The notes under the pieces: generated by a model
Told to the model about the DNA's origin: nothing
What the model saw: only the letters and a program-made list of their open reading frames with translations
Database searches by the model: none
Position numbers and translations under genes: made by a program
Shown: positions 36,001 through 45,808 of the stretch, in pieces
How the letters are laid out: the number at the start of each line of letters is the position of its first letter
How positions within the stretch are numbered: position 1 is the stretch's first letter
Origin: Sitta carolinensis
Lineage: Eukaryota > Chordata > Aves > Passeriformes > Sittidae
DNA: 64,000 bases
Reading direction: 5' to 3'
NCBI GenBank assembly: GCA_032173965.1
Contig: JAVUNC010000004.1
Span: forward strand, 24,963,001 to 25,027,000

Positions 36001-39000
36001 TCACAACTATGGGAAGCAGTATTATTTAACAGAAGATTTGGATTGTGCTGACAAGGTAGCTTCTTAAGTGTCTTCTTCAATCTACATATAATTAAAGCCT
36101 GAAACACACTATGCACTATTGTAAGAAAGATGGAGTCAATAACTTATTTTTGGGGGAAAATAAATAATGAGCATCTTCATAAGTTTCAACTTCAGCTTTA
36201 TTTTAGTATGCAAAAAAAGTACAAGAGATGAGTTATTTACATGCTGTCACCCTCAAATGCAAGTGAAATGGTTATATGCACAAGTAATAATGCTGCAAAA
36301 CCCAGCAACAGTTCACTTAGCAATTAAACAAGTTTTAATTATTGAAAAATTTTGCTTTAAAGACTGAGACTCCAGTCCAGGTGTTATTTATACCTCAGTG
36401 TGAATATGAAAGCCTAGACATTTCCAAATGGAAAGAAGAAATCAATTACTTTCAGAAGCAGGTGCCGTAGGAAAACATTAATTATTATTCTGAGTGCATT
36501 TGACAAATGCTGAGCTGAAATTAGTGGAGTTTGGTTTCTTCAGAGTTCCTAAAGTATTAGGTGAATATCTAGGGCATTCTAGGAAGGACACTGCACAACT
36601 CTTAATTTCTTTCTTATCTTATGGACCATTTGTCCTTTGGCAGCTTGAATTAACTGGCAAAATGGAAAGAAGACATTAGATATGTAGTATTCATAATTTA
36701 GAATATATACTTTACAAGCTAATTTATATTTTATTTTTTTTGTATATAGGTTTTAAATTTGTACATATAGCATTTAGGCAACATTAACTATTGTGCTCTG
36801 CCTTTTAGAGTCCCAGAAGAAAATGACAGTGTTAATAATATAAATTTATTTCTTTGTTTGCTTGTTTTTTTAATAAGTTAGTTGCTGCCTTTGATTTCCT
36901 TTCCTTAAACATAAAAGAGCACTTTTTGTTCTGTATGATTTACTCTTGGATGGCTTGTGTTACTGTGAAGGGGTGTGTGTGAGAGAGAGAGGAGTTGGTA
37001 AGGAGTTTTGTGTAATAAAATAACAAAACAAAAGCAAACCGATAAAACCAACTTCAGCTTTATACCGATGCTTATCCACTGGAGATTCAAGAGGGAAAAT
37101 TTTCCTGTGCTTTAAAAATGTCACAATTGTTACATTTGTACTAGATGCCAAGTAAGGCTAGTCTGTATTATTTATTTCCTTTCTTCCATAAATTTGATGG
37201 TACTAAACAGAAATAATCTAAATACTTTATGTATTAAATTATATTGACCCATTTAAAAAATTGTTTGATAATGTTGAGAGCAATTTTTGCATAGGTTTGT
37301 TAGTTTTGAAGAATGTTATTTGTTGTTATATGGGTTGTGTGTTGTGGAATAAAAACATTAATTGTTTGGTGTGGTTTTTATTGAGCGTATTTCAGTGTAA
37401 GTGCTGCTGAAATAACTTAATAGCTGGAGAAGCCTTGGCAAAAATTACTTATTAATTTTGTACAGTGCTTGAGATTTGTAAAATGCTGTGAAAGGTTAAA
37501 CCCCAACTTTTTTCAAAATAAAATTGATCAGTGTTAAAATGTCAACTGTCTAGGTACAGCAGCGTACTGGCATGCAAACCCTGCTCTCCTAGTCCAGGTT
37601 CCCCAGCTGCATAGCATTTGCATTGTGACATTTTGTAACAACATTAGCACCATAGCTGACGTTTCAAAATCAATCAGTTTTGTTTGAGACAGCCTGCAGC
37701 TTAGCTGGATGTTGAAGGTGTTTCACTGGAGCATAATTAACTTGAATTCTTGGGTTCTGGCAATATTCGCGTCTTGTGACTTCTTAGTGCAAAATCATAC
37801 AAACCAGGCAATATCATTCTGAAATGTCTTTTAAAAAATAAATAAAGGCAAACCATAGTAATATTAAGGCTTTCTCAGAATTACAAAACCTTTCTAGACA
37901 TTGTGTCTGAAATTTAATCTAAAGCAAGTATTTTGGTGCCTGGTGCATTAAGATGCCTTACTGGAGAATTCATATCCTTTAATACTACATTTTTGAGAAT
38001 AGTCGGATAAAGTTTAGATTTTGTTGAAAATGGAGTTGTTTTAAAGTTTTAGAGCTTTTATTCATCACCAATGCTTCTAATCAGAGAGAAATGCATTAAT
38101 CTTTTGCAAATATTGCTTCCTCTATTTAGGCTGAATTCTAGAATAAAACGTACAAGAAAATTAGTTTTTGTTGCTGAAGGCAGATTGCGGTGGGAAAGAG
38201 ATTTTATGTGTACAATTCACTTTTGAAATGTCATTGTATGGTAGTTTCCCTTTTTATATAAAAGCATGGCCTTATAGTTGGACTCTTTAAGTGGAATTGA
38301 GACTTAAAGGCCAGTATTTATCTATCTGCTATTTATCGTAATCTTGCTGGATGTTTGCACAGTTCATGTTCAAGACCAGGCTGGATGGGGCTCTGGTCTA
38401 GTGGGAGGTGTCACTGCCCGTGACAGAGAGTTTGGAACTAGATGAGTGTTAAGGCCCCTTCCAACCCAAACCATCCTGTGATTCTGTTTCAATCCTATAA
38501 ATATGTAAAGAGTACTCTGAGATGTGTGTAGTGTACCTATAACAGTATAGTGAATATTATAACACGGTCTTTAAATGAGTAGAACTAAAATATTTCTACA
38601 GCATTATTTTTAATCTGCTCTCTATATCTTAAAATGGGCATGAGGAGAGGAAAGCTTCCCAAAGGCTTTTATAGTATCTCCTGAAGATTTTTTTTACTTT
38701 TGATCAAGTGGTACTCCAGAAGGCTAGTTAATCTAGATAAACTAGAGTTAAGGAAAAAGATCTGGAATTATGGTAAAAAGTTCCACAGAAAGCATCTTGC
38801 TGTCTTCTCTTGTTTCTCAGTTATTCCTGGTGAAGGGGGAAAGCTGGGATATGTTATTCTGACTCTCAGATATGGCACGGCTACAGTAGTCAATTAAAAA
38901 AAAAATGTGGATGGTTTGGTTACATAAAATTTGATATTCTGTTAGATTAGTTACATTTAGAAAACATCTTATAATGCTGGCCAAGCATATGTTGCCTTCT

Positions 39001-42000
39001 TTAAAAGGAGGATGAACCTGAGAGTGTTGGGTTGTTTCCTGAAGCAGTCAGATCGGATGAGTGTGTTTGGGTTACCTGGGACTGAGAAGAGCCGTGTTGT
39101 GGGTCAGTGATTGCTGCAGTCCAGGGCTCCCTCAGGAGCAGAAATGGCCCCTTCCTCCTTCCCTGCTGTCCCCCGTGTTCAGTAGCTCCATCTTCCCTTG
39201 GCAGACAGCTGCTTCTAACCTTCTCTCATTTACTTAGTGGATGTTCGAGCTTGAGGTGCAAGTTTCAAATTTGATCCCAGTGTGACTTCTGCCTAGCAGC
39301 AAAGGATGTAAAATGGCTGTAATGAATGTGTGGTCTTTCAGGAATTGCATATTTTAAATTAGTATGTATACTAATTAAATTAATTAATACTGCATGCTAT
39401 TTTTGAGCTACTTCTAAAATACTTAAGAACTCAATGCTCATTTATACAGTATGAAATTTCTTGAAATTTCTAATTTGTTCAAAGGTAGTTTTCAAAATAC
39501 AGCCTAATTTGGCAGCCACTGAATCATGAAATGCATGTTTATGTTCAGTATTTTATGTTAGATGTATATCAGAATTATCCAAAGTGTTGTGTTTGTAGCT
39601 TTTGTAGGTGAGGTAGCCATCTTTATAGATACTAAGCAAACATAATACATATATTTTTCCAGTTATTTTAGTTAATACACCAATTAACTAATATTCTGCA
39701 ATAATGCGACGTGTTTGTTGATCTGTAGATTGCTTGTTTTATGTTTTCAGAAGAAGTTGAATGTTTTAACTAGTCATAGGTGTTAGAAGAAAAAAAAAAA
39801 TTTAGAACAATCAAGGTGCAAAACAGATCATGCCCATTTAAAAAAACACCCTGTACACAGAGGCATGTTTATATAAGAGTCACATAGTGCTAAATATTAT
39901 GTAAATTGCTTTTATACAAATGTGAATTATGTATAATATGGTTTCATGGATTTTATTTACATTGATAGAAGGCTGTCTAGGCACAGTATGATTTCTAGTT
40001 CAAATATGTTTGGAAAAATGTATACCACTTTCAGTGATGTCTTGCTATTCTAATTGCATTGTAATTTTAAAAAAATGATTTTTCACTGTTTGTTAAATTG
40101 TAAATATTTCTGCTAGCTTCAGATTCTGGAAGGCTGTGCTTAGTTATTTTTCATAGGAGAAATTATGTCTTATCCAATGTTATATGAAGTTATAACAATG
40201 CAGTGTGACTTCTAACATAATTCCTACCTTGTGCTATCAGGTTTTTTTAAGCTAATATTTTATTAATTGTACTCCTTTTTCCTTCTAGCTGACAGCACGG
40301 TCACTGCCTTCCGTACAGTCTGATGAGAGACTTCGACCTCTGCTTAATCATCTCAGGTAGTGTAACGTGAAGACATGAGTATATTCCTTCATTCAGATTA
40401 AGATAATTGTTTTGGTAGAATGCCTTAGGTACAGGTTTTTTACAGACCTCATCTGTGTGATTGGCTTTGAAAAAACCTCAAAAGTATTTCTTCAACTTAA
40501 CAAAAGCTTTATAAATTACATGGGGTATAATTTATAGAACTAGTGTTGCTTCTAAGTAAGAAAAAATAGTTGTAGCTTTTATCATTTTTATTTTTTAATA
40601 GCAAGGGCAAAGTTGTTAAGCTCTTTTATGAATAAAACAGATTCCAAATTACACTGCTCAGAGCATGAGCCTTCTTTGTTGCAAGTATTCTATGCTCTCT
40701 GTTCTTTTTGGAAGATTTTGCTGTCATTGACAAATAGAGTACTAATTTGTTCTTTTAATGGGCCTATGTAGATTGCTGAAAGTGTGAACCATTAAAGTAA
40801 ATAGTTTACCTCCCTCTTAGTCGTATATACATGTATATAAGCTTTCTACTTCATTTGTAGAAGAGGATAAGCAGAGAACTCTGGTCTCTTTCTTACACAT
40901 ATGATTTCTTTTTGCCACTTTATATGTGAGACTTTTCTTACTATGATCATATGCAGGTGCAAACAAGGTGCATACAATTAGAGCGAGCTGGTTTAGAATC
41001 ATGGAATAATTTAGCTTGAAGTGAACCTCTGGAGATGATTTAATCTCGCCCGTGCTCAATGCAGATCTGGTTAGATCAAGTTGCTCAGATGTTTGTTTTT
41101 GCAGAATTTTTAATGTCTCTAAGGGTAGACCTTTACTTAAATATTGGATGTCAGCAATGAAAGCTGTTTTTGAACACATTCATCTTTGCATTAACATCAC
41201 TGAAATGATATTGGATGAATTAGAGATGGAAGTGTTGAGGCTCCATCGTGGCAGCACTGCATGGGGAATGCTGATCTAGTTTGCTAGATCATGCTCCTTA
41301 ATTTCTACAGTGCTCTACTTCTTGAGCTATCTGTTGCCAAACCCTGACATTTTATTTTGGTTTTAAAAAGTCTCATAATTTTTATTATATGGGAAGAGTT
41401 TTTATGTTTTGTTGTTTTTAATGTAAATCAGAATAGGAAGAATAGCTTTCATTGCATCTGTGCCTATTTACATACGTTTGAACTTTGTTCAATAGCAATG
41501 AATGAAAACAAGGATTCCAATGTTATTGTTACTGTTACATAGCTGGGGGTACTTCTGAATGCCAATGACCTTCCATGATTTTATTACCCTACATCTTCCT
41601 GGGGTTGTAAAAATACACCTCAGTGGTACACCTTTCTCAATTTGAAGACCAAGAGCAATTAAGTTAGCTTTTTAGAAATTGTGCTCTCTAGGAGTAATTA
41701 CTGAGAAATTGAAAATTTCTTTTGATGTATGTTCTGTTCTATGTTAGTGGAACAGTCCTTCAGTATCACGGTCGGTCCTGTGTGTGCTTTTTTAAAAAAA
41801 ATATGGAAAAAGGAAAGGTTCCAAAAGAGGGTACTTTTACAGGGATACTATACCCCACATTTATGCTAACTGGTGTTTTTGAACATTCTTATGTTACCTT
41901 GGGTATGTATGTTATACAACTGGTAAATCGCTTCCATTTTGCTTTTATGAAAATGGGGGGACTGTTTCCAGTTTATTTTGACAACAACCAAAAAAATGGT

Positions 42001-44672
42001 ACAAATGCTTCCAAGTTGCCTGTTTGGAAGTTCCTTTAAAATTAACAAAATATATCAGACCTTGCAACTTGAAAAGCAACCTCTGGCAAAGAACAGACAG
42101 GTGACCAAATAAATTGTCTTCGTTATTTATTTCTGTGAATCTGTGATTCATTCTGCTTCATCTTGCTCATGAGAAAGGAGAATATTAGCTAGTTGTAGAC
42201 TTGGTTTTACATTTGTTATCTGAATTTGTAGAGTACTATTTTATTTTTAGCATATGTCAATAGACCTCTGTGAGGGAAGCAAAAGCTTAGAAATGAATGC
42301 AGGAGCATACAATTGAAGGTTACAGAGCATCATTTAGATTCTAATGCCCCACACATGCTTTGGCACCTATTTATACCTCCTTGTGACTTAAGAATTATCT
42401 AGTCCTCAGAAAAGGTTATTTTTTTGGATTATGCCTTCATAGATATTTTAACCCATGGTCATTATATTTTAAAAGGAAATAATATGCATTTTGTAATTGC
42501 TGGTTCTGGGCTAGACATGTATTTTGTCTGTGATTTAGTACTCTTTTTATCCTATTCTGTTTCATTGGTGCTTTCTCGTACTATTTGTACTAGACCAAAA
42601 AAAAGAGAACATTTTTAGTTAAAATGTTAAAGTATTTGATGCAAGGTTGTGTTTAGGGATTTCACATGCTCTCAGTAGGCTACAAAGAGATTTAACTTGC
42701 TGAAACGTTAACAGCTTAATAGAGATGGAACCTTAATATATATTCATATATTAAAGTGTGAGAAGAACACTTTAGCAACTCCTGCTTTGTATGGGGTTTA
42801 CAGGCTTGTAACACTCTACTGTTTAAAATATCCATCAGGACTAATTTCAGATGGACAAAACCCCTTGTATGTAATCTCATCAAGCTACTGTAGGTCTGGG
42901 TCTGTAAATGAGTTGTAGTGAGAAACTGAGTTGTCTTAGTTTAGTCCAGTGAAAAAAGCTTAGGGGAGATCAATTAGCAGCCTACAACTATTTGGAGGAC
43001 AATTGTGGTATTAGAATTTTCAGTGGCAGCAGAGGATTTAACAAATGGCAGTGGTCTCATTTAGCAGCTTGAGAGGTTTAGAGCAAACATTAGCAAAAAT
43101 CTCTATGCTAGAATGATAGTGCAGCAGATTGCCCAGAGGTAGGTAATCTGAGTTCATAGAAATTTTTTAGTATTCAGCTAGAAAAACCCATGGCTCACCT
43201 GACTAGTGTTGGCAGTAGTGCCATTTAAAGTGGGGTGTGGGACTAAGTGGTCTTCTAACAACCTTTACAAACAACATTATAATTCTTAATGGTGATAGAG
43301 AAATGAAGTGTTTTACAAGACTGGGTTTTTTAAACGGATAGCAATACTCATGCAGACATATTTACCTTCCTTATTACTTAAGAGTTTAAGTTTACTTTGT
43401 AAACTTAAAAATATTTTGGAACTGCTTTAAATGATGCCATACTGTTTGGTTTCTTTTTCAGCCATTCTTACGTTGGCCCAGATTACAGCATCCAAAAGAA
43501 CACTGGAAAAATTTCTCTTGAGCAAATTGATGCTGTAAGTTTTGCTTCTGGAGTTATATAGGATGTTGAAGCATAACTTTTTAAATTCAAGTACTCTATG
43601 TACAAACTAAATATAAAGCCTTTTTCTTCTTTTTATTCATATTTGCTTTGTAACTGTTGAATGAAATTGGGTTGAAATTAAAAACAGCAGAATTACCTGA
43701 AAAATGCATCTAATCAGCTTTCAGACTCAGATTGAAGTTGCAGTGAAGTGCTTAATTTACTGTTCAGTTTTGTGTACTTTCACAAATAGCTAACATAATT
43801 ATAAGCAGAATTTAACAAAATTTTCTTATTTAACAATCTTGCAAACCATGATGTTTAATTTAGGATTACTGTGTTGCAATATTAGTATTTTCAATACTGT
43901 TTTCTGATTTTTTACTTACAAGGAGGAGTTTTGAAAAGAAGGAAGTAAATAAAATGGAAATAAAACATGGGATCTAAAACACCGTGCAAAAATTGTACAG
44001 AGTTAGTTAAAAACATTATAACTCCTTTATCTGAATTTTAGGAATCATGTGTTTTCAGCGTCCGTCTTAACCATGATAGTGTTTCTCTGGCAGTGAATTA
44101 AAATCCCCAACCCCCAAAACCCTATCAAAGGTCATTTTGCCATTCCGGTTGATAAAATAAAGCAGAGTCAAGGAATATTGTAATGCAAGTGTGGTTATAT
44201 TTTTCCTGACAGCAATTAAACCCATGTTACTTTGTATCTGGAGACAGTTTGATACTACCACCTGTATTACTCTGTTGTCCAGATTTTGTTCTTGAGATGG
44301 TTATTGAATTGGATAGTTTATGGACTCACTTGTGTTATGAATTCAGTCCCAAGGCTCTCTGTACATGCATATCTTTTCTTCCATCCATTGGCATTTTCAA
44401 ATGGAGCTAATTAATAATCACAGTAGTCATATATCCTATGAATTAAATTATCGGTATGCCATAAACAGAAATTCTTCTCTTGTCAGCTGTCTGTGAAGTC
44501 GTTCCCCCTCTGCATGCGGCAGCTGCACAGGGCCCTCCGTGACAGCCACCACCTCCGTCACGGAGGCCGGATGCAGTATGGGCTCTTCCTAAAAGGCATC
44601 GGCCTCACTCTGGAACAGGCACTGGAATTTTGGAAGAAAGAATTTATCAGAGGAAAAGTGGATGCAGATAAG
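11998..44672 (+). CDS. PRIM2: DNA primase large subunit (p58), internal five-exon part
   Basis: This is the spliced core of PRIM2, whose product pairs with the catalytic subunit PRIM1 and DNA polymerase alpha in the nucleus to make RNA-DNA primers at origins and on the lagging strand. The exons are 11998-12093, 12925-13062, 40289-40356, 43462-43534 and 44487-44672; joined they give 561 nt, 187 codons without a stop. The translation follows human PRIM2 from about residue 154 to 340 with no gap, judged from memory and not by a run alignment. Landmarks are [49 protein letters not shown] and LTLEQAL. Every junction has GT/AG ends, and the exon phases (0-0, 0-0, 0-2, 2-0, 0-0) chain correctly. The start codon and the C-terminal part, with three of four 4Fe-4S cysteines, are outside the window. 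No frame damage is seen, so this looks like the working gene. Confidence 0.96.
12094..12924 (+). other. PRIM2: PRIM2 intron (831 bp)
   Basis: This is a short intron between the first two visible exons, GTAAGTA to TTTCTCAG, starting and ending in phase 0. I see no repeat or secondary feature in it. Confidence 0.93.
12925..13062 (+). CDS. PRIM2: PRIM2 exon (human residues about 186-231)
   Basis: This exon has 138 nt, 46 codons, phase 0 at both ends. It begins [15 protein letters not shown] and ends [10 protein letters not shown], and it carries the conserved block DGFAYVP. The acceptor is a pyrimidine-rich run ending TTTCTCAG at 12924; the donor is GTAAGTT from 13063. The segment is the core of the N-terminal domain. 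An open frame runs upstream of the acceptor by chance, so the first ATG at 12850 is not a real start. Confidence 0.95.
13458..13606 (+). mobile_element. tRNA-Ile-derived SINE with CR1 tail (TguSINE1-like)
   Basis: The head at about 13461-13540 reads as a tRNA-Ile(AAT) gene copy: 'gattagctcacttgg' is the A box region, 'gtgctaataatgac' is the anticodon stem-loop with anticodon AAT, and 'catgagttcagtctc' is a decayed B box. The tail at 13541-13606 is CR1-like ('ttgatggtccctgtgggtcc') and ends 'aatattctatgaa'. This two-part build matches what I recall of TguSINE1, a SINE mobilised by CR1 and described from passerines. A 7-base duplication (ttagagg/ttagagc) sits in the D arm, so the copy cannot fold as a normal tRNA. 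A short GAACT at 13459-13463 and 13603-13607 may be a target duplication, but is too short to be sure. Confidence 0.82.
15113..16133 (+). mobile_element. CR1 LINE, 1-kb 3' part with reverse transcriptase remnant
   Basis: This is about 1.0 kb of a CR1 element ending in its true 3' end ('gattctgtgattctgtga' at about 16115-16132). The 5' half encodes the C-terminal part of ORF2. Recognisable pieces are [15 protein letters not shown] at about 15389, then [20 protein letters not shown] at about 15539. The pieces are in different frames and interrupted by stops, so the protein is dead. The downstream half has the usual 'cagaagacagcctc...ggttcaggttggatagcag' and 'gtccctggaggtgtttaa' landmarks. It is the longest LINE copy in the window, and the 89-codon open frame at 15368-15637 belongs to it. 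Confidence 0.92.
17250..17810 (+). mobile_element. Avian ERVL-type LTR fragment, diverged
   Basis: This is a GC-rich block (17330-17660) followed by a T-rich stretch with 'gagtccattttgcttgc' at 17723. The same order and landmarks occur in the complete LTR at 45809-46911 ('gagtatgttttgcctg' at 46752) and the fragment near 30.6 kb ('gagtctgttttgccc' at 30588). The internal phrase 'ggtgcagagttcctgaagg' is typical of this family. Both ends are diffuse and no target duplication is visible, so the copy is old or truncated. The family assignment is from memory of avian repeats. Confidence 0.6.
23990..24190 (+). mobile_element. CR1 LINE fragment (ORF2 C-terminal region)
   Basis: The sequence 'accctgggctgtatcggcag' near 24058 and 'ctagtttgggggctcgcagc' near 24150 match the part of CR1 that encodes the end of the reverse transcriptase protein. 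The copy is short, with neither the 3' tail nor an intact frame. Confidence 0.78.
24370..24990 (-). mobile_element. Degenerate CR1-like interspersed repeat, antisense
   Basis: Landmarks such as 'caaatgacatctgctgttcc' (about 24650), 'catcaggagcctctcctga' (about 24844) and 'ggtggagagtgggtcc' (about 24879) resemble, in this orientation, the antisense of an internal region of avian CR1 elements as I remember it. The copy is heavily mutated, and its limits are guesses. It lies directly after a + strand CR1 piece. The 85-codon open frame at 24744-25001 runs through it and is probably chance. Confidence 0.45.
25570..26270. other. Isolated intronic GC-rich, CpG-dense block
   Basis: About 700 bases are strikingly GC- and CpG-rich, inside AT-rich intron on both sides. 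The edges (25570-25740 and 26190-26270) are non-repetitive and also contain many CpGs, such as 'cacaacgcgtacgctgg'; the centre is the minisatellite listed separately. It could be an intronic CpG island or promoter, or the GC-rich shoulder of a minisatellite. The sequence alone does not decide. No TATA box or convincing splice donor marks a transcript. Confidence 0.75.
25741..26190. repeat. 48-bp GC-rich minisatellite, about nine units
   Basis: Units start at the shared GTGCCCG at 25741, 25805, 25861, 25903, 25950, 25999, 26047, 26095 and 26143. Spacings are 64, 56, 42, 47, 49, 48, 48 and 48 bases, so the left units vary and the right ones are regular and nearly identical. Each regular unit contains CCCGGG and CCGCGG palindromes and GAGGCGGAGCC. 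Because 48 is a multiple of three, open frames pass through it on both strands (up to 226 codons on +, 201 on -). The predicted Pro/Arg/Ala-rich peptides are by-products, not genes. Confidence 0.95.
29163..29196 (+). mobile_element. CR1 3' tail remnant
   Basis: The phrases 'ttttccaacctagtttattc' and 'tgtgattctgcg' are the last bases of a CR1 element. The sequence upstream is too decayed to set a 5' limit. A TTTG microsatellite starts a few bases downstream. Confidence 0.55.
29211..29316. repeat. Compound microsatellite (TTTG)n-(GT)n
   Basis: An interrupted TTTG run at 29211-29286 passes directly into a GT run with single substitutions (29285-29316). The 73- and 83-codon open frames here, rich in Phe/Val/Cys, only read the repeat. 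The array abuts a CR1 tail. Confidence 0.95.
30440..30725 (+). mobile_element. Avian ERVL-type LTR, 3' fragment
   Basis: This fragment is collinear with the last third of the complete LTR at 45809-46911: 'agtgaaacagcctgggaag' (30470), then 'gagtctgttttgccc' (30588), 'ggcaactgataagtaatcc' (about 30608) and 'tgaggaggggaagta' (30662). The last aligned part, 'gcacttagccaaggtg', ends near 30717. The first two thirds of the LTR are missing. No target duplication is seen. Confidence 0.72.
34408..34553 (+). mobile_element. CR1 LINE 3' tail
   Basis: The sequence 'gttacccagagagattgcag' (34411), 'agtctccatccttggagatt' and 'ctgcttgatccgatgatctt' are the standard last 140 bases of a CR1 element. The terminal octamer repeats have decayed. 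Confidence 0.85.
34600..34899 (-). mobile_element. CR1 LINE fragment, antisense
   Basis: Read on the minus strand this is the region just before the CR1 3' tail. On the plus strand the landmarks are 'tctcccagtctttcctcaga', 'tccagtcccttcatctttgt' and 'ggggagcctagaacttggac'. It lies 50 bases after a sense CR1 tail but covers a different part of the element. The 102-codon open frame at 34591-34899 is antisense noise. Confidence 0.88.
38361..38488 (+). mobile_element. CR1 LINE 3' tail
   Basis: The sequence 'ccaggctggatggggctct', 'ggtctagtgggaggtgtcac' and 'ccttccaacccaaaccatcc' followed by 'tgtgattctgt' is a well-kept CR1 3' end. It is about 130 bases, 5'-truncated. Confidence 0.9.
40289..40356 (+). 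CDS. PRIM2: PRIM2 exon (human residues about 232-254, end of N-terminal domain)
   Basis: This exon has 68 nt: 22 codons plus two bases of a split serine codon (phase 0 in, phase 2 out). It encodes [20 protein letters not shown] and two more residues, nearly identical to the human segment. The acceptor TTTTTCCTTCTAG ends at 40288. The donor is GTAGTG from 40357, which lacks G at +5 and looks weak. The exon is too short to stand out as an open frame. Its end coincides with the known boundary between the PRIM1-binding domain and the flexible linker. Confidence 0.94.
40994..41130 (-). mobile_element. CR1 LINE 3' tail, antisense
   Basis: Read on the plus strand, 'agaatcatggaataattt', 'gaacctctggagatgattta' and 'tctctaagggtagacc' are the reverse of a CR1 3' end. 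It is moderately diverged. Confidence 0.8.
43123..43268 (+). mobile_element. Old CR1 LINE 3' tail
   Basis: The sequence 'cagattgcccagaggtagg', 'gactagtgttggcagtagtg' and 'gggactaagtggtcttctaa' keep the order of a CR1 3' end with many substitutions. It sits only 193 bases before a PRIM2 exon acceptor. Confidence 0.6.
43462..43534 (+). CDS. PRIM2: PRIM2 exon (human residues about 254-278, interdomain linker)
   Basis: This exon has 73 nt: one base completing the split serine (AG|C), then 24 codons, [20 protein letters not shown] followed by QIDA. The acceptor TTTCTTTTTCAG ends at 43461 and the donor is GTAAGT from 43535. It encodes the linker between the N-terminal and C-terminal domains and the first residues of the latter. 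The linker residues differ more from human than the flanking blocks, as expected for a spacer. Confidence 0.93.
43535..44486 (+). other. PRIM2: PRIM2 intron (952 bp)
   Basis: This phase-0 intron runs from GTAAGT to CTTGTCAG. It is AT-rich, with no repeat or other feature recognised. Confidence 0.93.
44487..44672 (+). CDS. PRIM2: PRIM2 exon (human residues about 279-340, start of Fe-S domain)
   Basis: This exon has 186 nt, 62 codons, phase 0 at both ends. It begins [20 protein letters not shown] and ends GKVDADK. The acceptor TTCTCTTGTCAG ends at 44486; the donor is GTAATT from 44673. The cysteine codon at 44511-44513 corresponds to human C287, the first of four ligands of the 4Fe-4S cluster. 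The following HHLRHGGR block corresponds to the human residues (about H300-R306) that bind the 5' triphosphate end of the primer and the template; all are kept. The exon is clearly more GC-rich than its surroundings. Confidence 0.97.
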
Positions 44673-45808
44673 GTAATTCAACAAATGAAAAGAATCTCAA
44701 TGTGTAAATATGGGGATATAGTTAATGTGTACGTTGTGTTACAGATTTGAATAGATGCTTTTTGAAGTAGAAAATTGGGCAAAAGGTACAGTAATGTATT
44801 TTAAAGGTGGGAGATCTTCTCTTTTTTTTGCTCTCTTTGCTTATAGTTTTAGTCATTTTGTTGGGTATTGACCTCAACTATGAGTAAAAAAGGCAAGCCA
44901 TAAAGAGGCTTTTATAAATGTGGACTAGAAAAACATTACCAGTAAATTACTAGGAAACCAGTGTCTTTTAAAAAATACGGGTACTATGTAACTAAATTAA
45001 TTCATCAAGCAGATAAGTGACCAAACCTAGTACTGCCTGAAAGAGAAGGTTAGCCTTTTTTGTTGTTTAATAAAAAAAATTAATTGGACAGGTCTGTGTG
45101 AAGTAGTCTTGCCTTATTAAATTTACAGTTGAAGAATGAAAGAAGAAACTGGGGACAGAAGAGAGAAGAATATGTTCAAGGAAATAGTGAGAAAATACTA
45201 ATCAGTGCAATAAGAAGTATTACTGACGTATTAGTCATTGGCCTCACTCCTGCCAATATTTTTAGGAGTAACAGTGGGTGAGGAAGATGTAATGTCTAAT
45301 TTTTGGAGGATTGTTGTTCCTTTTCTTGAACAGCTCAGATACAATGAAGCAGGCTTCCTCTCTCACCCTTCTCTGTGTGGCCTGTGGTATGTGTTAGAGC
45401 AGAGTTTCAGATCTTATCTCAGTTTTGTGTGGATTGTGAGAACTCAGCCTTGCAGAATACTGTGAAGTATTTTGGACCGCTTGGTAGACAATATTTCTTT
45501 AACTGCAGCTATTTTTACAAGATACAGGGCAAAAAATAAAGTTGGCTAAATAGAATACATACGCCTCTTTCAAGACCCAGAAGATAGATCAACTAGTCTG
45601 CAAAATTTTTGGGTAAGGAGAAAGGGATTTAAAGGTTGGATTAGAGAGTCTGTACCTCTGTTTATCTAGTTTCTTAAATGTGATATGATTTAAAAGGAGA
45701 TAGGTAGTTTGTTAAAAAAACCTTCAAAAGGGTTTTTTTTACAAAGGTCTCGAGCACCTCTGAAGTGTGGCAGTAAATTTTGCAGTGGAATGCCAATTAA
45801 CTACTAGT

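Larger units (their letters stand above)
13063..40288 (+). other. PRIM2: PRIM2 intron (27.2 kb), repeat-bearing
   Basis: This intron runs from donor GTAAGTT to acceptor CCTTCTAG. It holds most mobile elements of the window, listed separately. Between them I see only AT-rich sequence with no recognisable gene in 13063-13457, 13607-15112, 16134-17249, 17811-23989, 26271-29162, 29317-30439, 30726-34407, 34900-38360 and 38489-40288. Moderately GC-rich, unplaced patches lie at about 21120-21400, 30740-31190, 32880-33110 and 39010-39240. They may be old repeats that I cannot name. Confidence 0.85.
40357..43461 (+). other. PRIM2: PRIM2 intron (3.1 kb)
   Basis: This phase-2 intron between the 68-nt and 73-nt exons runs from donor GTAGTG to acceptor TTTTTCAG. 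It contains one antisense and one sense CR1 remnant; the rest (40357-40993 and 41131-43122) is AT-rich and featureless. The 105-codon open frame at 41722-42039 has AT-driven composition and no resemblance to a known protein. Confidence 0.93.

Noticed and set aside
41722..42039. 105-codon open frame in the 3.1-kb intron
   Set aside because: It is AT-driven with no recognisable domain, and opposite-strand frames are also open. It looks like a chance frame.
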